Source: Nannocystis sp.
GTDB lineage: Bacteria; Myxococcota_A; Polyangia; Nannocystales; Nannocystaceae
DNA length: 64,000 nt
NCBI RefSeq assembly: GCF_016714285.1
Contig: NZ_JADJNN010000025.1
Coordinates: 1 to 64,000 of the forward strand
Reading direction: 5' to 3'
Shown here: one piece after another, positions 1 through 9,064 of the stretch
Layout: each line of letters begins with the position of its first letter
Position numbering within the stretch: the first letter of the stretch is position 1
The notes under the pieces: generated by a model
What the model was told of the DNA's origin: nothing
The model's input: the letters and a program-made list of their open reading frames with translations, nothing else
The model's database searches: none
Program-made: the position numbers and the translations under genes

Positions 1-103
1 GAAGAACGTCCCCGCGATGAAGAAGATCGACATCGTCGGCGACCATTACACCTACTCGGATATGACCGGCGGCCAGCTCAAGAGCGTGATCTTGCCGCAA
101 TGA
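1..103 (+). CDS. C-terminal end of a surface lipoprotein (partial)
   Basis: Only the last 33 codons and a TGA stop (101-103) lie in the window. The reading frame starts at base 2. The peptide ends in the motif YSDMTGGQLKSVILPQ, which is identical to the end of the lipoprotein at 30755-32266 on the other strand; the two DNA tails are about 88% identical over roughly 100 bp. This is therefore the 3' end of a paralogue of that beta-propeller-like lipoprotein, with the body of the gene outside the window. The function is unknown; by analogy it would be an exported, lipid-anchored protein. Confidence 0.85.
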   Translation, partial: KNVPAMKKIDIVGDHYTYSDMTGGQLKSVILPQ

Positions 104-122
104 GCGGGCGCGCTCGGTGGTC

Positions 123-156
123 CTCGGTCCTCGCGGCTCCCACCGCGAGGACCGAG
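123..156. terminator. Strong hairpin between convergent genes
   Basis: A perfect 14-bp inverted repeat (CTCGGTCCTCGCGG at 123-136, complement at 143-156) with a 6-nt loop sits between the stop at 103 and the convergent stop at 165. Position and strength fit a bidirectional terminator. There is no T-tract on either side, so Rho-independent termination is inferred, not shown. Confidence 0.6.
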
Positions 157-164
157 CCAAAGCC

Positions 165-1889
165 TCACGGCGTGAACGCGACGCCGAGCTGGCCGCTGAT
201 CACCACATCCGCCGCGAGCGCGTCCTTCTCGACCGCGAAGTGCTCGACGTGGACCTGGCGCAGCTCGCCGCTCACGTCGAGGTGCCCGCGCCACACCCCG
301 TCGAGCGCGGCGGTGACGGCCTCGCCGAGCGCGGCAGCCCGCGGCGCGATCTTCCAGTGGGCCCGCTCCGCGATCAGCTTGCGCAGCGCGGCCTGGTTGG
401 CGGCCGAGAGCTTGTTTAGCGCCTCGTTGTCGCTGGCGAGCGAGAAGTCGAAGTCCTTGACCGCCAGCTCGCCGGTCTTGGCGTTCCAGGCCAGCTCACC
501 GTAGAGGTTGAGCTCCGCATCGAGGGCGCCGCGGACGGTGACCGCGAGGTGGAGGCGCTGCGGATGGCGGGCGTCGAGGTCCTCGATCAGCCGCACCTCG
601 GTCACGACCAGCTCGGGCGTGCGCGCGTCGCCGAGCTTCTGGCCCTTGAGACGCTCGCGCAGCTCGGCGGCGAGGGCGGCCAGCGGGACCCGCAGGCGCG
701 CGCGCACGGCGAAGCCCGGGGGCTCATGGACCGGCCCGAGCTTCGGCAGCGCGGTCGGCTTCGCCTTCGGCTTGTCGCCGAGCTGCACCGCGAGCTGGCC
801 ACCGATGGCCAGATCGACGCGCAGGTCCTTACCGTCCATGTGCGGCTGCGAGATGCCGAGCGAGGTGGGCCGCGCGACCAGCCACGCGGGCGTCGTGCAC
901 AGCGCGCCGGCCTCGCTGGGGCAGTTGGCCTGCCCGAGCTTCTGCAGCGACTGCGGCTGCTGCAGCGCCGTCCACAGCTTCTGCGCCTGCGGCTTCAGGC
1001 GCAGCGCCTTCTCGAACTGCCGGTCGGCGTCGTTCAGCGCCTTCTCGATCTGCGGCACCAGGCTGCGCTCGATGTTCTTGTGCACCATCGGGGCGATCGC
1101 CTCCTTGGTGATGCACAGGCTGACCAGCGCCTTCACGCACACCTGCCCGCTCGGCGCCTTGCCGTGATCGATGTCATCGAGCTCGGCCTTCGCGTGGACG
1201 CTGAAGTCGTCCTTGATGGCGAAGCGGGCGTGGAAGTTCGCGGTGATCTCCTGCGGCTCCGCCTTGGTGCCCCAGGTCTCCCCCTTCGTGATCCAGATCC
1301 TCCCGCCCAGCGGGTTCTTCGCCGAGGCGCGGACGTTGGCCGCGTAGTGCACCTTGACCCGGACCTTCAAGGTCTGGTCATCAAAGCTGGCCGCGATCGG
1401 GTCGCGCCACACCTGATACTTGACCTCGACCTTGGTCATCGCGCCCGGGGCGCTGACCGTCTGCCAGTCATGCTTCGCGGTGCGAACGACCAGCTCGTCG
1501 ACCTTGGCCACCGCCTCCGCGAACGCCACCCGCACCGGCACGACCATGTGCGTGCCCTTCGGCGCCTCCGCCGGCGGCAGGTCCGGCTTCGGCTCGGGCT
1601 TCGGCTCGGGCTTCGGCTCGGGCTTCGGCTCGGGCTTCGGCTCGGGCTTCGGCTCGGGCTTCGGCTTCGGCTCGGGCTTCGGCTTCGCCGGCTTGCCCGG
1701 CTTCGGCTTCGCCGCGGGCTTCGCCGGCTCATGCTTTGCCGGCTTCGGCCGCTTGCCGGACTGCTTCGCCGGCTTGCCCGTCTGGTGCGCGGGCGGAGCC
1801 CCGGACGGGGCGCTGTGGATGATGCAGGCGCCACCGAAGGCCAGGAGCGTGGCCAGCGTGAAATTGCGTACGGATTGAATCGCCATCAT
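165..1889 (-). CDS. DUF4403-like exported protein with a Pro/Lys/Glu linker
   Basis: A 574-residue protein starting at a double ATG (1889 or 1886). A hydrophobic leader (ending about LLAFGGAC) suggests export; the Cys context is not a classical lipobox, so lipidation is uncertain. Residues about 30-110 form an extended linker rich in Pro, Lys and Ala that contains tandem K-P-E-P units. The rest resembles DUF4403 proteins: two similar beta-rich halves with alternating hydrophobic strands, e.g. LRVDLAIGGQLAVQLGD and HLAVTVRGALDAELNLYG. DUF4403 proteins are envelope proteins of unknown function with predicted lipid-binding-like folds. The linker could span the peptidoglycan in a TonB-like way. 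The family call is from memory of sequence pattern. Confidence 0.65.
   Translation of the reverse strand: MMAIQSVRNFTLATLLAFGGACIIHSAPSGAPPAHQTGKPAKQSGKRPKPAKHEPAKPAAKPKPGKPAKPKPEPKPKPEPKPEPKPEPKPEPKPEPKPEPKPDLPPAEAPKGTHMVVPVRVAFAEAVAKVDELVVRTAKHDWQTVSAPGAMTKVEVKYQVWRDPIAASFDDQTLKVRVKVHYAANVRASAKNPLGGRIWITKGETWGTKAEPQEITANFHARFAIKDDFSVHAKAELDDIDHGKAPSGQVCVKALVSLCITKEAIAPMVHKNIERSLVPQIEKALNDADRQFEKALRLKPQAQKLWTALQQPQSLQKLGQANCPSEAGALCTTPAWLVARPTSLGISQPHMDGKDLRVDLAIGGQLAVQLGDKPKAKPTALPKLGPVHEPPGFAVRARLRVPLAALAAELRERLKGQKLGDARTPELVVTEVRLIEDLDARHPQRLHLAVTVRGALDAELNLYGELAWNAKTGELAVKDFDFSLASDNEALNKLSAANQAALRKLIAERAHWKIAPRAAALGEAVTAALDGVWRGHLDVSGELRQVHVEHFAVEKDALAADVVISGQLGVAFTP
1585..1692. repeat. 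12-bp tandem repeat encoding the K-P-E-P linker
   Basis: The unit GGCTTCGGCTCG (minus strand reads Pro-Glu-Pro-Lys) is repeated about eight times with occasional 6-bp slips, inside the DUF4403-like gene. Copy number is a multiple of the codon size, so slippage changes linker length without breaking the frame. Confidence 0.9.
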
Positions 1890-2078
1890 GGGGTCACAAC
1901 GATCTGGAGGTCGAGGATACACGGACTCCCGACTCGGCCGCGAACGGCGCTTCGGTCGCCTGGCGAATCAGCAAGGGACGTGCCAGCCAGGATCGCCAGC
2001 GCGAGCGCGTCGACGGGCCAGCCCGCCCCGTGCACGCTCTGCGACCCACCGCAAGGCGTGCGTCGAACCCTCACCGGC

Positions 2079-4076
2079 CTAGTTGCACCCGCCCTGCAGG
2101 CTCTGGCGGTAGTTGTTGAGCCCCGGCGTGGTCCAGTTGTCCTGCTCCATCAGCGGCACGTTGCCGCCGGGCCCGACGTTGCTGATGTGATGGCTGTGCT
2201 GCGTCCACGGCCCGCTGGTCGCGGCCCACGGGTCGGCGCTGGCGTAGGCGAACACGCCCTTGCGCGGCACGAAGCCCGGGTCCTTCTGCTTGCAGCCGTC
2301 GAGCGGTTGCGCCGTGAGGATGTTGGCGACCGCGAGCAGCTCGGCGCTGCCGTCCCCGTCGAGGTCGACGACGAGCGGGTACTCGTGCACCGTGTTGCTC
2401 GAGTTGGCCAGGTCGAGCATCGTCGCGCCGGTCTTGCCGTCGTAGGCGTACAGCCGGCACTCGTCGAGATAGGTCAGCTCGGCCGCGCCGTCGCCGTGGA
2501 AGTCGAAGGCGGACGAGCCCGTGCTGCCCGAGCTGTTGTCCTGGGTGGTCTTGAACCAGCGCGCGAACATCGCCCCCACGGCCGGCATCGGGTCGGCCAT
2601 CGGCTTGACGATGGTCTCGCCCGCGCGGTTGAAGTCGTAGACCGCGATCGCCACGCCGCCAGCGATCGCCGCCTCGGGCCGACCGTCGCCGTCGAAGTCG
2701 GCGATCGTCGCCGGTCCGCCGAGGTTGCTGCCCTTGATCGCGATCGGCGGGGTACGCAGGCCGTCGTTGTTCTCGCACATCACGCCGGTCGGATCGACGC
2801 CGCACCACAGCTTGCCGGTCTTGCCGTCGAGCACCTTGATGTCGGGCCAGGCCACCAGGATCACCTCGGGCGTGCCGTTCTGATCGATGTCGGCGACCGC
2901 GGGCCAGCCGTCGTTGCCCTTGCCGCTGGTGTTCTTCCACAGCTGCGTCATCGACACGACCGGGGGATTGCCCGGGGCCCAGTCGATCGTCCACGCCTCG
3001 CGCCCGGTGATGAGCTCCGGCTTGCCGTCACCCGTGAGGTCGGCGAAGGTCGGCAGGCCGCCGATGTAGAGCAGCTTCGGCACCATCATGTTGTCGGTCG
3101 GCGTGCCGAGCAGCCCGCTCTTGCCCTGCTCGTTCCACACCAACAGGCCGTCGTCGTCGAACAGGGCGCCGCCGACCGCGATCTCGGCCTCGGGGTCGTC
3201 GTCGAGGTTGACGGCCGCCGCCGCGCCGCGATCCCAGCGGATCTTGGCCGGCATATTGTTGGCGGTGTGACTGCTCCACAGCAGCTTGCCGGCGCCGTCG
3301 ACCGCGTGGACCAGGGCCAGCTTCTGCCCGTCCTGGCGCCCCGAGTAGATGATATCGGGCTTGCCGTCGCCGCTCACGTCCGCGAGCACGGGGGTAGCGA
3401 GGCCGTTCGACCCGAACTTCTGGTTCGGCGGGTCCTCCTTGATACGCAGCAGCTCGGCCCCAGCCCCGTCGAGCACGACGATCTCGCCGAGCTCAAAGGT
3501 GACACCGTCGATGCGCATCGCGTTGACCACCAGCTCCGGCTTGGCGTCGCCCTGCAGGTCGGCGACCAGCGGCGTGCACGTGACCTCATTGGCCGTCCAC
3601 GACCACAAGGGCGCGACATCGAGGGCGGCAAAATCGCCGCAGGTGGCCACGCAGGCCGCGTTGATGCACATCTCGCCGACCTCGCAGCAGACCTGCGGGT
3701 CGCCGCATAGCTCGGTCAGGCATTGCTCGCCCCCGCTGCTGCTGGCGGTCTCGGTGTCGACGCCGGTGCTGCCGGTGTCGCTGGTGCTCGGGTCGCTGGA
3801 CGATACGCTGACCTCGCCGGTCGTGCCGCCGGTGCTGGCGCTGGCGTCGGTCGTGCTGCCTGATACCGAACCGCTGCCCTCGCTGCCGGTGTCAGGGCTG
3901 GTCGTGGGCACCTGCTCGGTGTCGCCTGGACCACCCGTGCTCGCCGCGCCAGTGCTGGTCTGCGCACCGGTCGAGCCCTCGGTGGCTGTACTATCGCCGT
4001 CGTTACAGGCGGCGAGAGAAAGGCAGACGAGGGAGAGGGCGCATAGCGGCCCGGGGTACGGGAAATATCGATCCAT
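2079..4076 (-). CDS. FG-GAP/VCBS-repeat surface lipoprotein
   Basis: A 665-residue protein. The start ATG at 4076 puts a signal peptide with lipobox LSLAAC at the N-terminus; longer in-frame upstream sequence lacks one. After the Cys comes a Ser/Thr/Gly-rich linker of about 95 residues, then a Cys-rich stretch (ELCGDPQVCCEVGEMC). The remainder is a beta-propeller of FG-GAP-type repeats with calcium-loop motifs such as DVSGDGKPD, DLTGDGKPE, DFDGDGRPE and DLDGDGSAE. The C-terminus (NNYRQSLQGGCN) matches the usual end of this myxobacterial family. It is probably an outer-membrane-anchored adhesin-like or ligand-binding protein; no enzyme motif was seen. A related but broken gene is at 56622-58275. 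Confidence 0.85.
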   Translation of the reverse strand: MDRYFPYPGPLCALSLVCLSLAACNDGDSTATEGSTGAQTSTGAASTGGPGDTEQVPTTSPDTGSEGSGSVSGSTTDASASTGGTTGEVSVSSSDPSTSDTGSTGVDTETASSSGGEQCLTELCGDPQVCCEVGEMCINAACVATCGDFAALDVAPLWSWTANEVTCTPLVADLQGDAKPELVVNAMRIDGVTFELGEIVVLDGAGAELLRIKEDPPNQKFGSNGLATPVLADVSGDGKPDIIYSGRQDGQKLALVHAVDGAGKLLWSSHTANNMPAKIRWDRGAAAAVNLDDDPEAEIAVGGALFDDDGLLVWNEQGKSGLLGTPTDNMMVPKLLYIGGLPTFADLTGDGKPELITGREAWTIDWAPGNPPVVSMTQLWKNTSGKGNDGWPAVADIDQNGTPEVILVAWPDIKVLDGKTGKLWCGVDPTGVMCENNDGLRTPPIAIKGSNLGGPATIADFDGDGRPEAAIAGGVAIAVYDFNRAGETIVKPMADPMPAVGAMFARWFKTTQDNSSGSTGSSAFDFHGDGAAELTYLDECRLYAYDGKTGATMLDLANSSNTVHEYPLVVDLDGDGSAELLAVANILTAQPLDGCKQKDPGFVPRKGVFAYASADPWAATSGPWTQHSHHISNVGPGGNVPLMEQDNWTTPGLNNYRQSLQGGCN

Positions 4077-4129
4077 ACCCGCGAGTGTACCAGGAACGCG
4101 GCCGCCGCGACCGTGCGCGCGAATACGGC

Positions 4130-5380
4130 TCAGAATTTGTCCGCGATATCGCAGACGAAGCGATAGCTGCCGGCGCCCTCGCCCGAAGGGAAGGTCGTGT
4201 AGCTCTTGAGCGTGCCGTCGAGATTCCACTTATAGAGCATCGAACAGCCGGCGCAGTGATCGTTGCTGGGCTCGCCGGGGACCGCCTTGTCGGTGACCCA
4301 GAACGAGTGGTCGTCCCACGCGCGCCACAGCGGGCAGTCGCCGGAGTTGAGGCCCTTGCCGCCGCAGGTGGCCATCGGCATTCCCGGGAAGATGGCCAGG
4401 ATCGACAGATACTCGGCGCCCTTGCCGATCTTCCCGCCGCCCACCGGCACGAGGTTGTCGGTGGTGGCGAAGGTGAATGACGACTTGAGGTGCGCCTTGC
4501 TGCGCGGCACGAACAGGTGCATGCCGAAGCTCTTGCAGATGAGCTCGGCCGCCTTGGCCCCCTTGTCGCTGGCATTTGGCACCTCGGTGTCGACCTTCAG
4601 GAAGGTGTAGCCGCCGCCGTCGGCCTCCATGTCGCACTGGACCTGCAGGTCGACGTTGCCGCCGAGCGCCGTCGGCCATACGCGGTACTTCCCCGAGAGC
4701 GCGCCCGGGTTCTTCATGAGGATGGTCAGGCAGCTGGTCGCCTCGACGCAGCCCGGCAGGCAGCCGTCCGTCAGATCGTCGTTCTTGTCGTCACAGTCCT
4801 CGGGGCCGTTGATCTTGCCGTCGCCGCAGCGCGGCCCCGGCTGGCACACAGTGCTGCAACCATCATAGAGATTGTCGCTGTTGGCGGCGCCGTCGTCACA
4901 AACCTCGGTGGCCGGATGCAGGATGCCGTCACCGCAGCGCGGGAGCGTGCAGATCCCCGTGCACTCGTCGCCCGGGTCGGCGTCGCCGTCGTCGCACTCC
5001 TCCACGCCGACCTGCGTCTGGCCGTCGCCGCAGCGCGCGAGCTGACAGTTGGACAGACAGGCGTCGTCCTCGGCGTCGTTGCCGTCGTCGCATTCCTCGG
5101 CGCCCGCGACCACAGCGTCGCCGCACACCGCCGGCACGCCGGTCGTCGGCCCGCCCGTGGGCTCACCCGTGCTGCTCGCGCCGGTGCTCCCGCCCGTGGC
5201 CGAATCGCTGGCCGACATCGTCGCGTCCGAGCTGCTCGTGAGCACGTCAGCCGTGCCCGCGCTGGTGCTCGCGCTGAGCCCACCGCAGGCGAGGTCGCCC
5301 TCGCGACAACCAGCGACGTGACAACCAAGCAGCGGGATCGCGGCGATGCAGGTGGAGATGAGCCAGAGAGGGCGCGCCAT
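4130..5380 (-). CDS. Cys-rich repeat lipoprotein with fibrinogen-like C-terminus
   Basis: A 416-residue protein from ATG 5380; a TTG four codons upstream is possible. The signal peptide ends in lipobox PLLGC. A Ser/Thr/Gly linker is followed by four tandem Cys-rich repeats of the form CGDG..(N)..EECDDGN....DGC...C, the DUF4215/Myxococcus Cys-rich repeat type. The C-terminal part (VQCDMEADGGGYTFLKV and on) resembles the opening of fibrinogen-related domains, which bind sugars or proteins outside the cell. It ends 53 bp upstream of the FG-GAP lipoprotein start on the same strand, so both may be co-transcribed. A similar fibrinogen-like lipoprotein is at 38405-39427. Exact ligand unknown. Confidence 0.85.
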   Translation of the reverse strand: MARPLWLISTCIAAIPLLGCHVAGCREGDLACGGLSASTSAGTADVLTSSSDATMSASDSATGGSTGASSTGEPTGGPTTGVPAVCGDAVVAGAEECDDGNDAEDDACLSNCQLARCGDGQTQVGVEECDDGDADPGDECTGICTLPRCGDGILHPATEVCDDGAANSDNLYDGCSTVCQPGPRCGDGKINGPEDCDDKNDDLTDGCLPGCVEATSCLTILMKNPGALSGKYRVWPTALGGNVDLQVQCDMEADGGGYTFLKVDTEVPNASDKGAKAAELICKSFGMHLFVPRSKAHLKSSFTFATTDNLVPVGGGKIGKGAEYLSILAIFPGMPMATCGGKGLNSGDCPLWRAWDDHSFWVTDKAVPGEPSNDHCAGCSMLYKWNLDGTLKSYTTFPSGEGAGSYRFVCDIADKF

Positions 5381-5410
5381 GGGGACACTCAATGTTCGCA
5401 GTTCACGCGG

Positions 5411-5550
5411 GCCAGTTCAATCGCTGCCAATCGATGCCAATCGAATCGCTGCCAGTTCAATCGGTGCCAGTTCAATCGGTGCCAGTTCAATCGGTGCCAG
5501 TTCAATCGCTGCCCATCGGTGCCACTTTCATCGGAGCCACTTCGATCAGA
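5411..5550. repeat. 15-bp minisatellite between two genes
   Basis: The unit GCCAGTTCAATCGGT occurs about eight times, four of them near-perfect (5451-5510), with decayed copies on both sides. The last copy overlaps the stop codon of the minus-strand gene at 5546. The unit length is five codons. The plus frame reading Q-F-N-R-C is open across it, but no gene with start and stop was found using it. Confidence 0.85.
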
Positions 5551-6505
5551 AGCGGCCCCGGACCCCGAGCCCGGCCTGCCCGGGGCCGCCCGCGAGGCCC
5601 CACCGCGCGGCCCTGCGCTCCCGGCGGGCGCGCCGGCCGACCACCGTATGCGTCAACAGGGCCACACCGGCCCCGACCATGAGCCCCGCGCCGGCGCCGA
5701 TGATCGAGCTCGCCGCCGTCTCCCGGTGCTGCGCCTTCGGATCGTGTCCGCTCGGCGTGCCGTCCATCTCGGGATCCTTCCTGCCGTCATACAGATCCTT
5801 CTGTACGTGCTGCCACTCCTTCGCATACCACGCGCTGCCGATCAAAGCCAGCCCGCCGCCGACCGCCAATTCGGCCCACAACACGCGATCGCGGGCATCC
5901 TTGCCAGCATTCGAGCGACCCGGTGATCGACCATTCGCGCGACCATTCGCGCGACCATTCGCGCGGCCAGGCGAGCGCCCCCACCAGAGACCACTCGTGA
6001 GCCCGACAGCACCGAGCCCGAGACCCGCGCCGACCAGGCCTGCCCCCGCCGAGCTCGCGCCCAGAGCGGCGACGAAGCCGGCGTTGTCCGGCGCCGCCTC
6101 GAACTGCGCGTAACCCTCGCGGTGCTGCACCAACAGCCCGACGCCGAGTCCCAGCGAGACCGCAGCGGCGACCCCGAGCCCGAGCCCGAGTCCGAGCCCC
6201 GACCGCGACTCGGCCGACCACGGCAAGGACGCCCGCGCACCCGGGGCCACCGGCGCGGCCTCGACGCGCTGCGCGGCGAACGTCGGCGACAGCGCGACGA
6301 TCGTCGACGCCGACGGCAGAGACAGCGAACGCAGCGGCGCCGGCGTGATCCGCACGGACGGCGCGGGCCGCCCCGCGTCCGCCCCGCCAGGCCCCGCAAG
6401 CCTGACCGTGGCCGCTGCGGGCCCGCCCGCGAGCCCGACCCACAGCCCCAACAGCGCCGCCCCGAGGACCCGCGCTCGCGCTGCGTGCGTGCGTGCGTGC
6501 GACAT
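5546..6505 (-). CDS. Exported hypothetical protein with glycine-rich membrane segments
   Basis: A 319-residue protein with the start placed at ATG 6505, which opens a clear signal peptide (VLGAALLGLWVGLAGGPAAA). The body has an LGLGLGLGVAAAVSLGLGVGLL hydrophobic segment split by few polar residues, two further hydrophobic segments, and a basic insert of G-R-A-N repeats (12-bp tandem unit at about 5929-5970). No conserved domain was recognised. It is divergent from the operon starting at 6551 with only 45 bp between, so a shared promoter region is likely. Envelope location is inferred. Confidence 0.7.
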   Translation of the reverse strand: MSHARTHAARARVLGAALLGLWVGLAGGPAAATVRLAGPGGADAGRPAPSVRITPAPLRSLSLPSASTIVALSPTFAAQRVEAAPVAPGARASLPWSAESRSGLGLGLGLGVAAAVSLGLGVGLLVQHREGYAQFEAAPDNAGFVAALGASSAGAGLVGAGLGLGAVGLTSGLWWGRSPGRANGRANGRANGRSPGRSNAGKDARDRVLWAELAVGGGLALIGSAWYAKEWQHVQKDLYDGRKDPEMDGTPSGHDPKAQHRETAASSIIGAGAGLMVGAGVALLTHTVVGRRARRERRAARWGLAGGPGQAGLGVRGRF

Positions 6506-6550
6506 GCTCGTCGCCGGCCATACCATCGTTCGGACCGGGGCGCACCGCCT

Positions 6551-9064
6551 ATGATATGCCTTGCCGCATGTCCGAGGCCCCGCACCTCGCCCGGCACGAC
6601 CAAGCCCATGGGGCCCGCCGCTGGCATGGGGCCAGTCGCCGCCACGGACCCGCGCTGGTCGCTGGTCGCGCTCTCGCTGGTCCACGGCCTGGTGTTCGCG
6701 TGGGCCGCCAGCGTGCTCCCGTGGCAGCGCTGGACCCTGTTCGCGGTCACCACGGCGGTGCTCGCGGCCCTCCACCTCGTGACCGCCACGCTCGCGCTCG
6801 CGGGCCCCCGCCCCCGCCGCCTCGCGTGGCGCGTCACCTCGCTCTACGCGCTCGCCTACCTCGCGGTCCACACCTTCACGGCCCTGCGCGCCGGCGTGTA
6901 CATCGCGGTGCTCTACGGCGGCCTCGGCCGCGGCGTCGCCGGCGGGCTCGGGGCGCTGTGGTGCGTGCTCGTGCTGTTCACCGTCCCGCTCGCGCTGTGG
7001 GGCATCGCCGCCACCGGCGGCCTGCGCCCGCGTCGCGGCCTCGGGGTCGCCGGCGCGCTGCTCGTCGTGTTCAGCGCGGGCCTGTGGCGCGCCGCCGGGG
7101 CCGCCGCCGCCGACCCGCTGCCGCACCCGGGCGACGACCCCAGGGCCCTCGCCAGCGATCTGCAGACCACCCTGAGCAAGCTGGAATTACCTGTCCCAAA
7201 GGCCAGGCCCAAGGTCCACCTGTGGACCCGCAGCCCGATCCAGTGCGACGCCGCGATCGACCGCCCGACCCTGATCGTCACCTACCCGGTCCGCGACGCC
7301 CAGAAGCCCCGCAGCAACAAGAAGACCCGCGACAAGACCCCGCGCCTGCGCGCCATGACCCGCTGCGTCCAGGCCGAGCGCGCCGAGGACCTCCTGCCCG
7401 CGCTCGCCGCCACCATCGCCGACGCCGCCGCGCCCGGGCCGATGAAGATCGACGTCCTGACCGCGACCCAGCCGCTCGCCTCGGACTCGCCCGGCCCGCT
7501 GAGCCTGCTCCTGCGCCCCGGCCTCGACGGCGTGTGCGACGGCCAGCGCTGCCTCATGCCCTGGCAGCTGGTCGCCCTCGGCCAGTTCAACACCTTCACG
7601 CCCCTGCCCTTCATCGAGGACCTGCGCTTCGGCAGCGACCCCGCCGCGCTCCGCCGCGTGCTCGCCCGCCGCGGCGACGACGAGCCCGCCCTCACCCTCG
7701 ACGGCCTCACCCGCATCACCACCGACAGCTTCATCGTCGACCACCAGGGCCAGGTCGTCCACGCCCCGACGATGCGCGAGCCTCGCGACCAGCTCGAGCC
7801 TACCGACCTCAGCCGCGCCAGCGTGGCCGCCGAGCGCCACGTGCTCGCCGCCCAGCACGAGGACGGCCGCTTCCGTTACATCCTCCAGCCCTTCACCGGC
7901 AAGGTCACCTGGCGGGGCTTCGCCGTGCCGCGCCAGGCCGGCACCACCCTGACCCTCTGCGAGCTCGGCTCGCCCACCGGCGCCGTCACCCGCGCGGCTC
8001 GTCGCTCGCTGGCCATGATGGCGAGCCTCGAGCGCCCCGCGGGCGCGGTCTCCGGCCTGGTCCACGACGAGCCCAATCGCCCACCGCGGCGCTGGGCCAG
8101 CCTCGGCGACACCGCCCTGCCGCTGATCGCCTTCCTCAGCTGTCGCCCGCGCACCGGCCCCGAACACGACGCCCTCATCGCCCGCCTCGCCGGCTTCCTG
8201 CTGGCCATGCAGCGCCCCGACGGCGGCTTCCACCCGCGCTTCAACCTCGACACCGTCGCCCCGATCCCCGGCCCCGATCCGATGTACGCCGCCGGCCAGG
8301 TGGTGTTCGCCCTGACCCTCCTCGAGCAGCTGCTCGCCGACGAGCCCAACCTGCCTGTCATGGCTGGCATGCCCGCGCCGGCCGAGCTGCACGCCGCGCT
8401 CGATCGGGCCATGAGCTACTTCGCCGACGACTACTGGGACCACGCCTACTACAGCTTCTTCTTCCTCGAGGAGAACTGGCACTGCCTGGCCGCCCGCGCC
8501 GCCCTCCCGATCCACCGCCACCCCGGCTACGAGCGCTTCTGCCTCGACTACGTCGAGTTCAAGCGCCGCCTCATCCTCGACGCCGGCGCCGTGCGCAGCG
8601 ACCTCGTCGGCGCCTACGGCTTCGGCAACGTGCTGCCGCCGCACAACACGCCCACCGGCGGCTTCGGCGAGACCCTCGCCGCGGCCATGGCGATCCGCGC
8701 CGCCGACGGCGAGGCCCGGCCCGAGGACGCCGCGCTCATGCGCGAGGTCCTCGCCTTCCTCGTCGAGCAGCAGTGGACCGAGGCCAACTGCTTCGCCTGC
8801 ACGCCCGACGAGGTCGTGCCCGGCGGCTACTCCGAGTCGATCGGCTCGCCGGACATGCGCATCGACTACACCCAGCACGTATGGTCCGCGATCGGCCACG
8901 GCGGCCGCGCGATCGGCCTCCTGCGCGCAACGCCGGCGCCGACCGCCGCGCCGACCTCGGTGGCGCCACTCGCCGCGCCGACCTCGGTGGCGCCGATCGC
9001 CGCGCCGACCTCGGTGGCGCCACTCACCGCGCCGACCTCGGTGGAGCCGCGCGGTGGCGCTTGA
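6551..9064 (+). CDS. Polytopic membrane protein with alpha/alpha-toroid-like C-terminal domain
   Basis: An 837-residue protein if ATG 6551 is used; ATG 6608 or 6626 would also leave all membrane segments. Residues about 35-195 hold five or six hydrophobic helices. A middle soluble region contains the unusual motif CDGQRCLMPWQLVA. From about residue 430 the pattern of helices and motifs such as QRPDGGFHPRF, and the repeated aromatic/acidic helices, resembles terpene-cyclase/prenyltransferase-type toroids. This is a fold-level guess only. The C-terminus carries four 9-residue A-P-T-S-V-A-P repeats. The gene overlaps the next by 11 bp, giving translational coupling with 9054-9692 and 9689-10651. 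Substrate unknown. Confidence 0.6.
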   Translation: MICLAACPRPRTSPGTTKPMGPAAGMGPVAATDPRWSLVALSLVHGLVFAWAASVLPWQRWTLFAVTTAVLAALHLVTATLALAGPRPRRLAWRVTSLYALAYLAVHTFTALRAGVYIAVLYGGLGRGVAGGLGALWCVLVLFTVPLALWGIAATGGLRPRRGLGVAGALLVVFSAGLWRAAGAAAADPLPHPGDDPRALASDLQTTLSKLELPVPKARPKVHLWTRSPIQCDAAIDRPTLIVTYPVRDAQKPRSNKKTRDKTPRLRAMTRCVQAERAEDLLPALAATIADAAAPGPMKIDVLTATQPLASDSPGPLSLLLRPGLDGVCDGQRCLMPWQLVALGQFNTFTPLPFIEDLRFGSDPAALRRVLARRGDDEPALTLDGLTRITTDSFIVDHQGQVVHAPTMREPRDQLEPTDLSRASVAAERHVLAAQHEDGRFRYILQPFTGKVTWRGFAVPRQAGTTLTLCELGSPTGAVTRAARRSLAMMASLERPAGAVSGLVHDEPNRPPRRWASLGDTALPLIAFLSCRPRTGPEHDALIARLAGFLLAMQRPDGGFHPRFNLDTVAPIPGPDPMYAAGQVVFALTLLEQLLADEPNLPVMAGMPAPAELHAALDRAMSYFADDYWDHAYYSFFFLEENWHCLAARAALPIHRHPGYERFCLDYVEFKRRLILDAGAVRSDLVGAYGFGNVLPPHNTPTGGFGETLAAAMAIRAADGEARPEDAALMREVLAFLVEQQWTEANCFACTPDEVVPGGYSESIGSPDMRIDYTQHVWSAIGHGGRAIGLLRATPAPTAAPTSVAPLAAPTSVAPIAAPTSVAPLTAPTSVEPRGGA
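7190..7207. repeat. Dispersed CTGTCC palindrome, imperfect copy
   Basis: CCTGTCCCAAAGGCCAGG, an imperfect member of the dispersed palindrome described at 9599-9721. Inside the 6551-9064 gene it is read L-P-V-P-K-A-R-P, just after the last N-terminal membrane helix. Confidence 0.5.
8945..9052. repeat. 27-bp tandem repeat, four copies
   Basis: Copies start at 8945, 8972, 8999 and 9026 with a core CCGCGCCGACCTCGGTGG. They encode 9-residue A-P-T-S-V-A-P units at the C-terminus of the membrane protein. The last copy abuts the overlapping start of the next gene. Confidence 0.85.

Noticed and set aside
549..3710. Very long open frame on the plus strand opposite the DUF4403 and FG-GAP genes
   Set aside because: It is Arg/Leu/Gly-rich with no domain. 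It exists only because GC-rich codons leave the complementary frames open, and the minus-strand genes have signal peptides and family motifs.
5411..5550. Possible CRISPR array
   Set aside because: Units are 15 bp in direct tandem with no spacers and no cas genes nearby.
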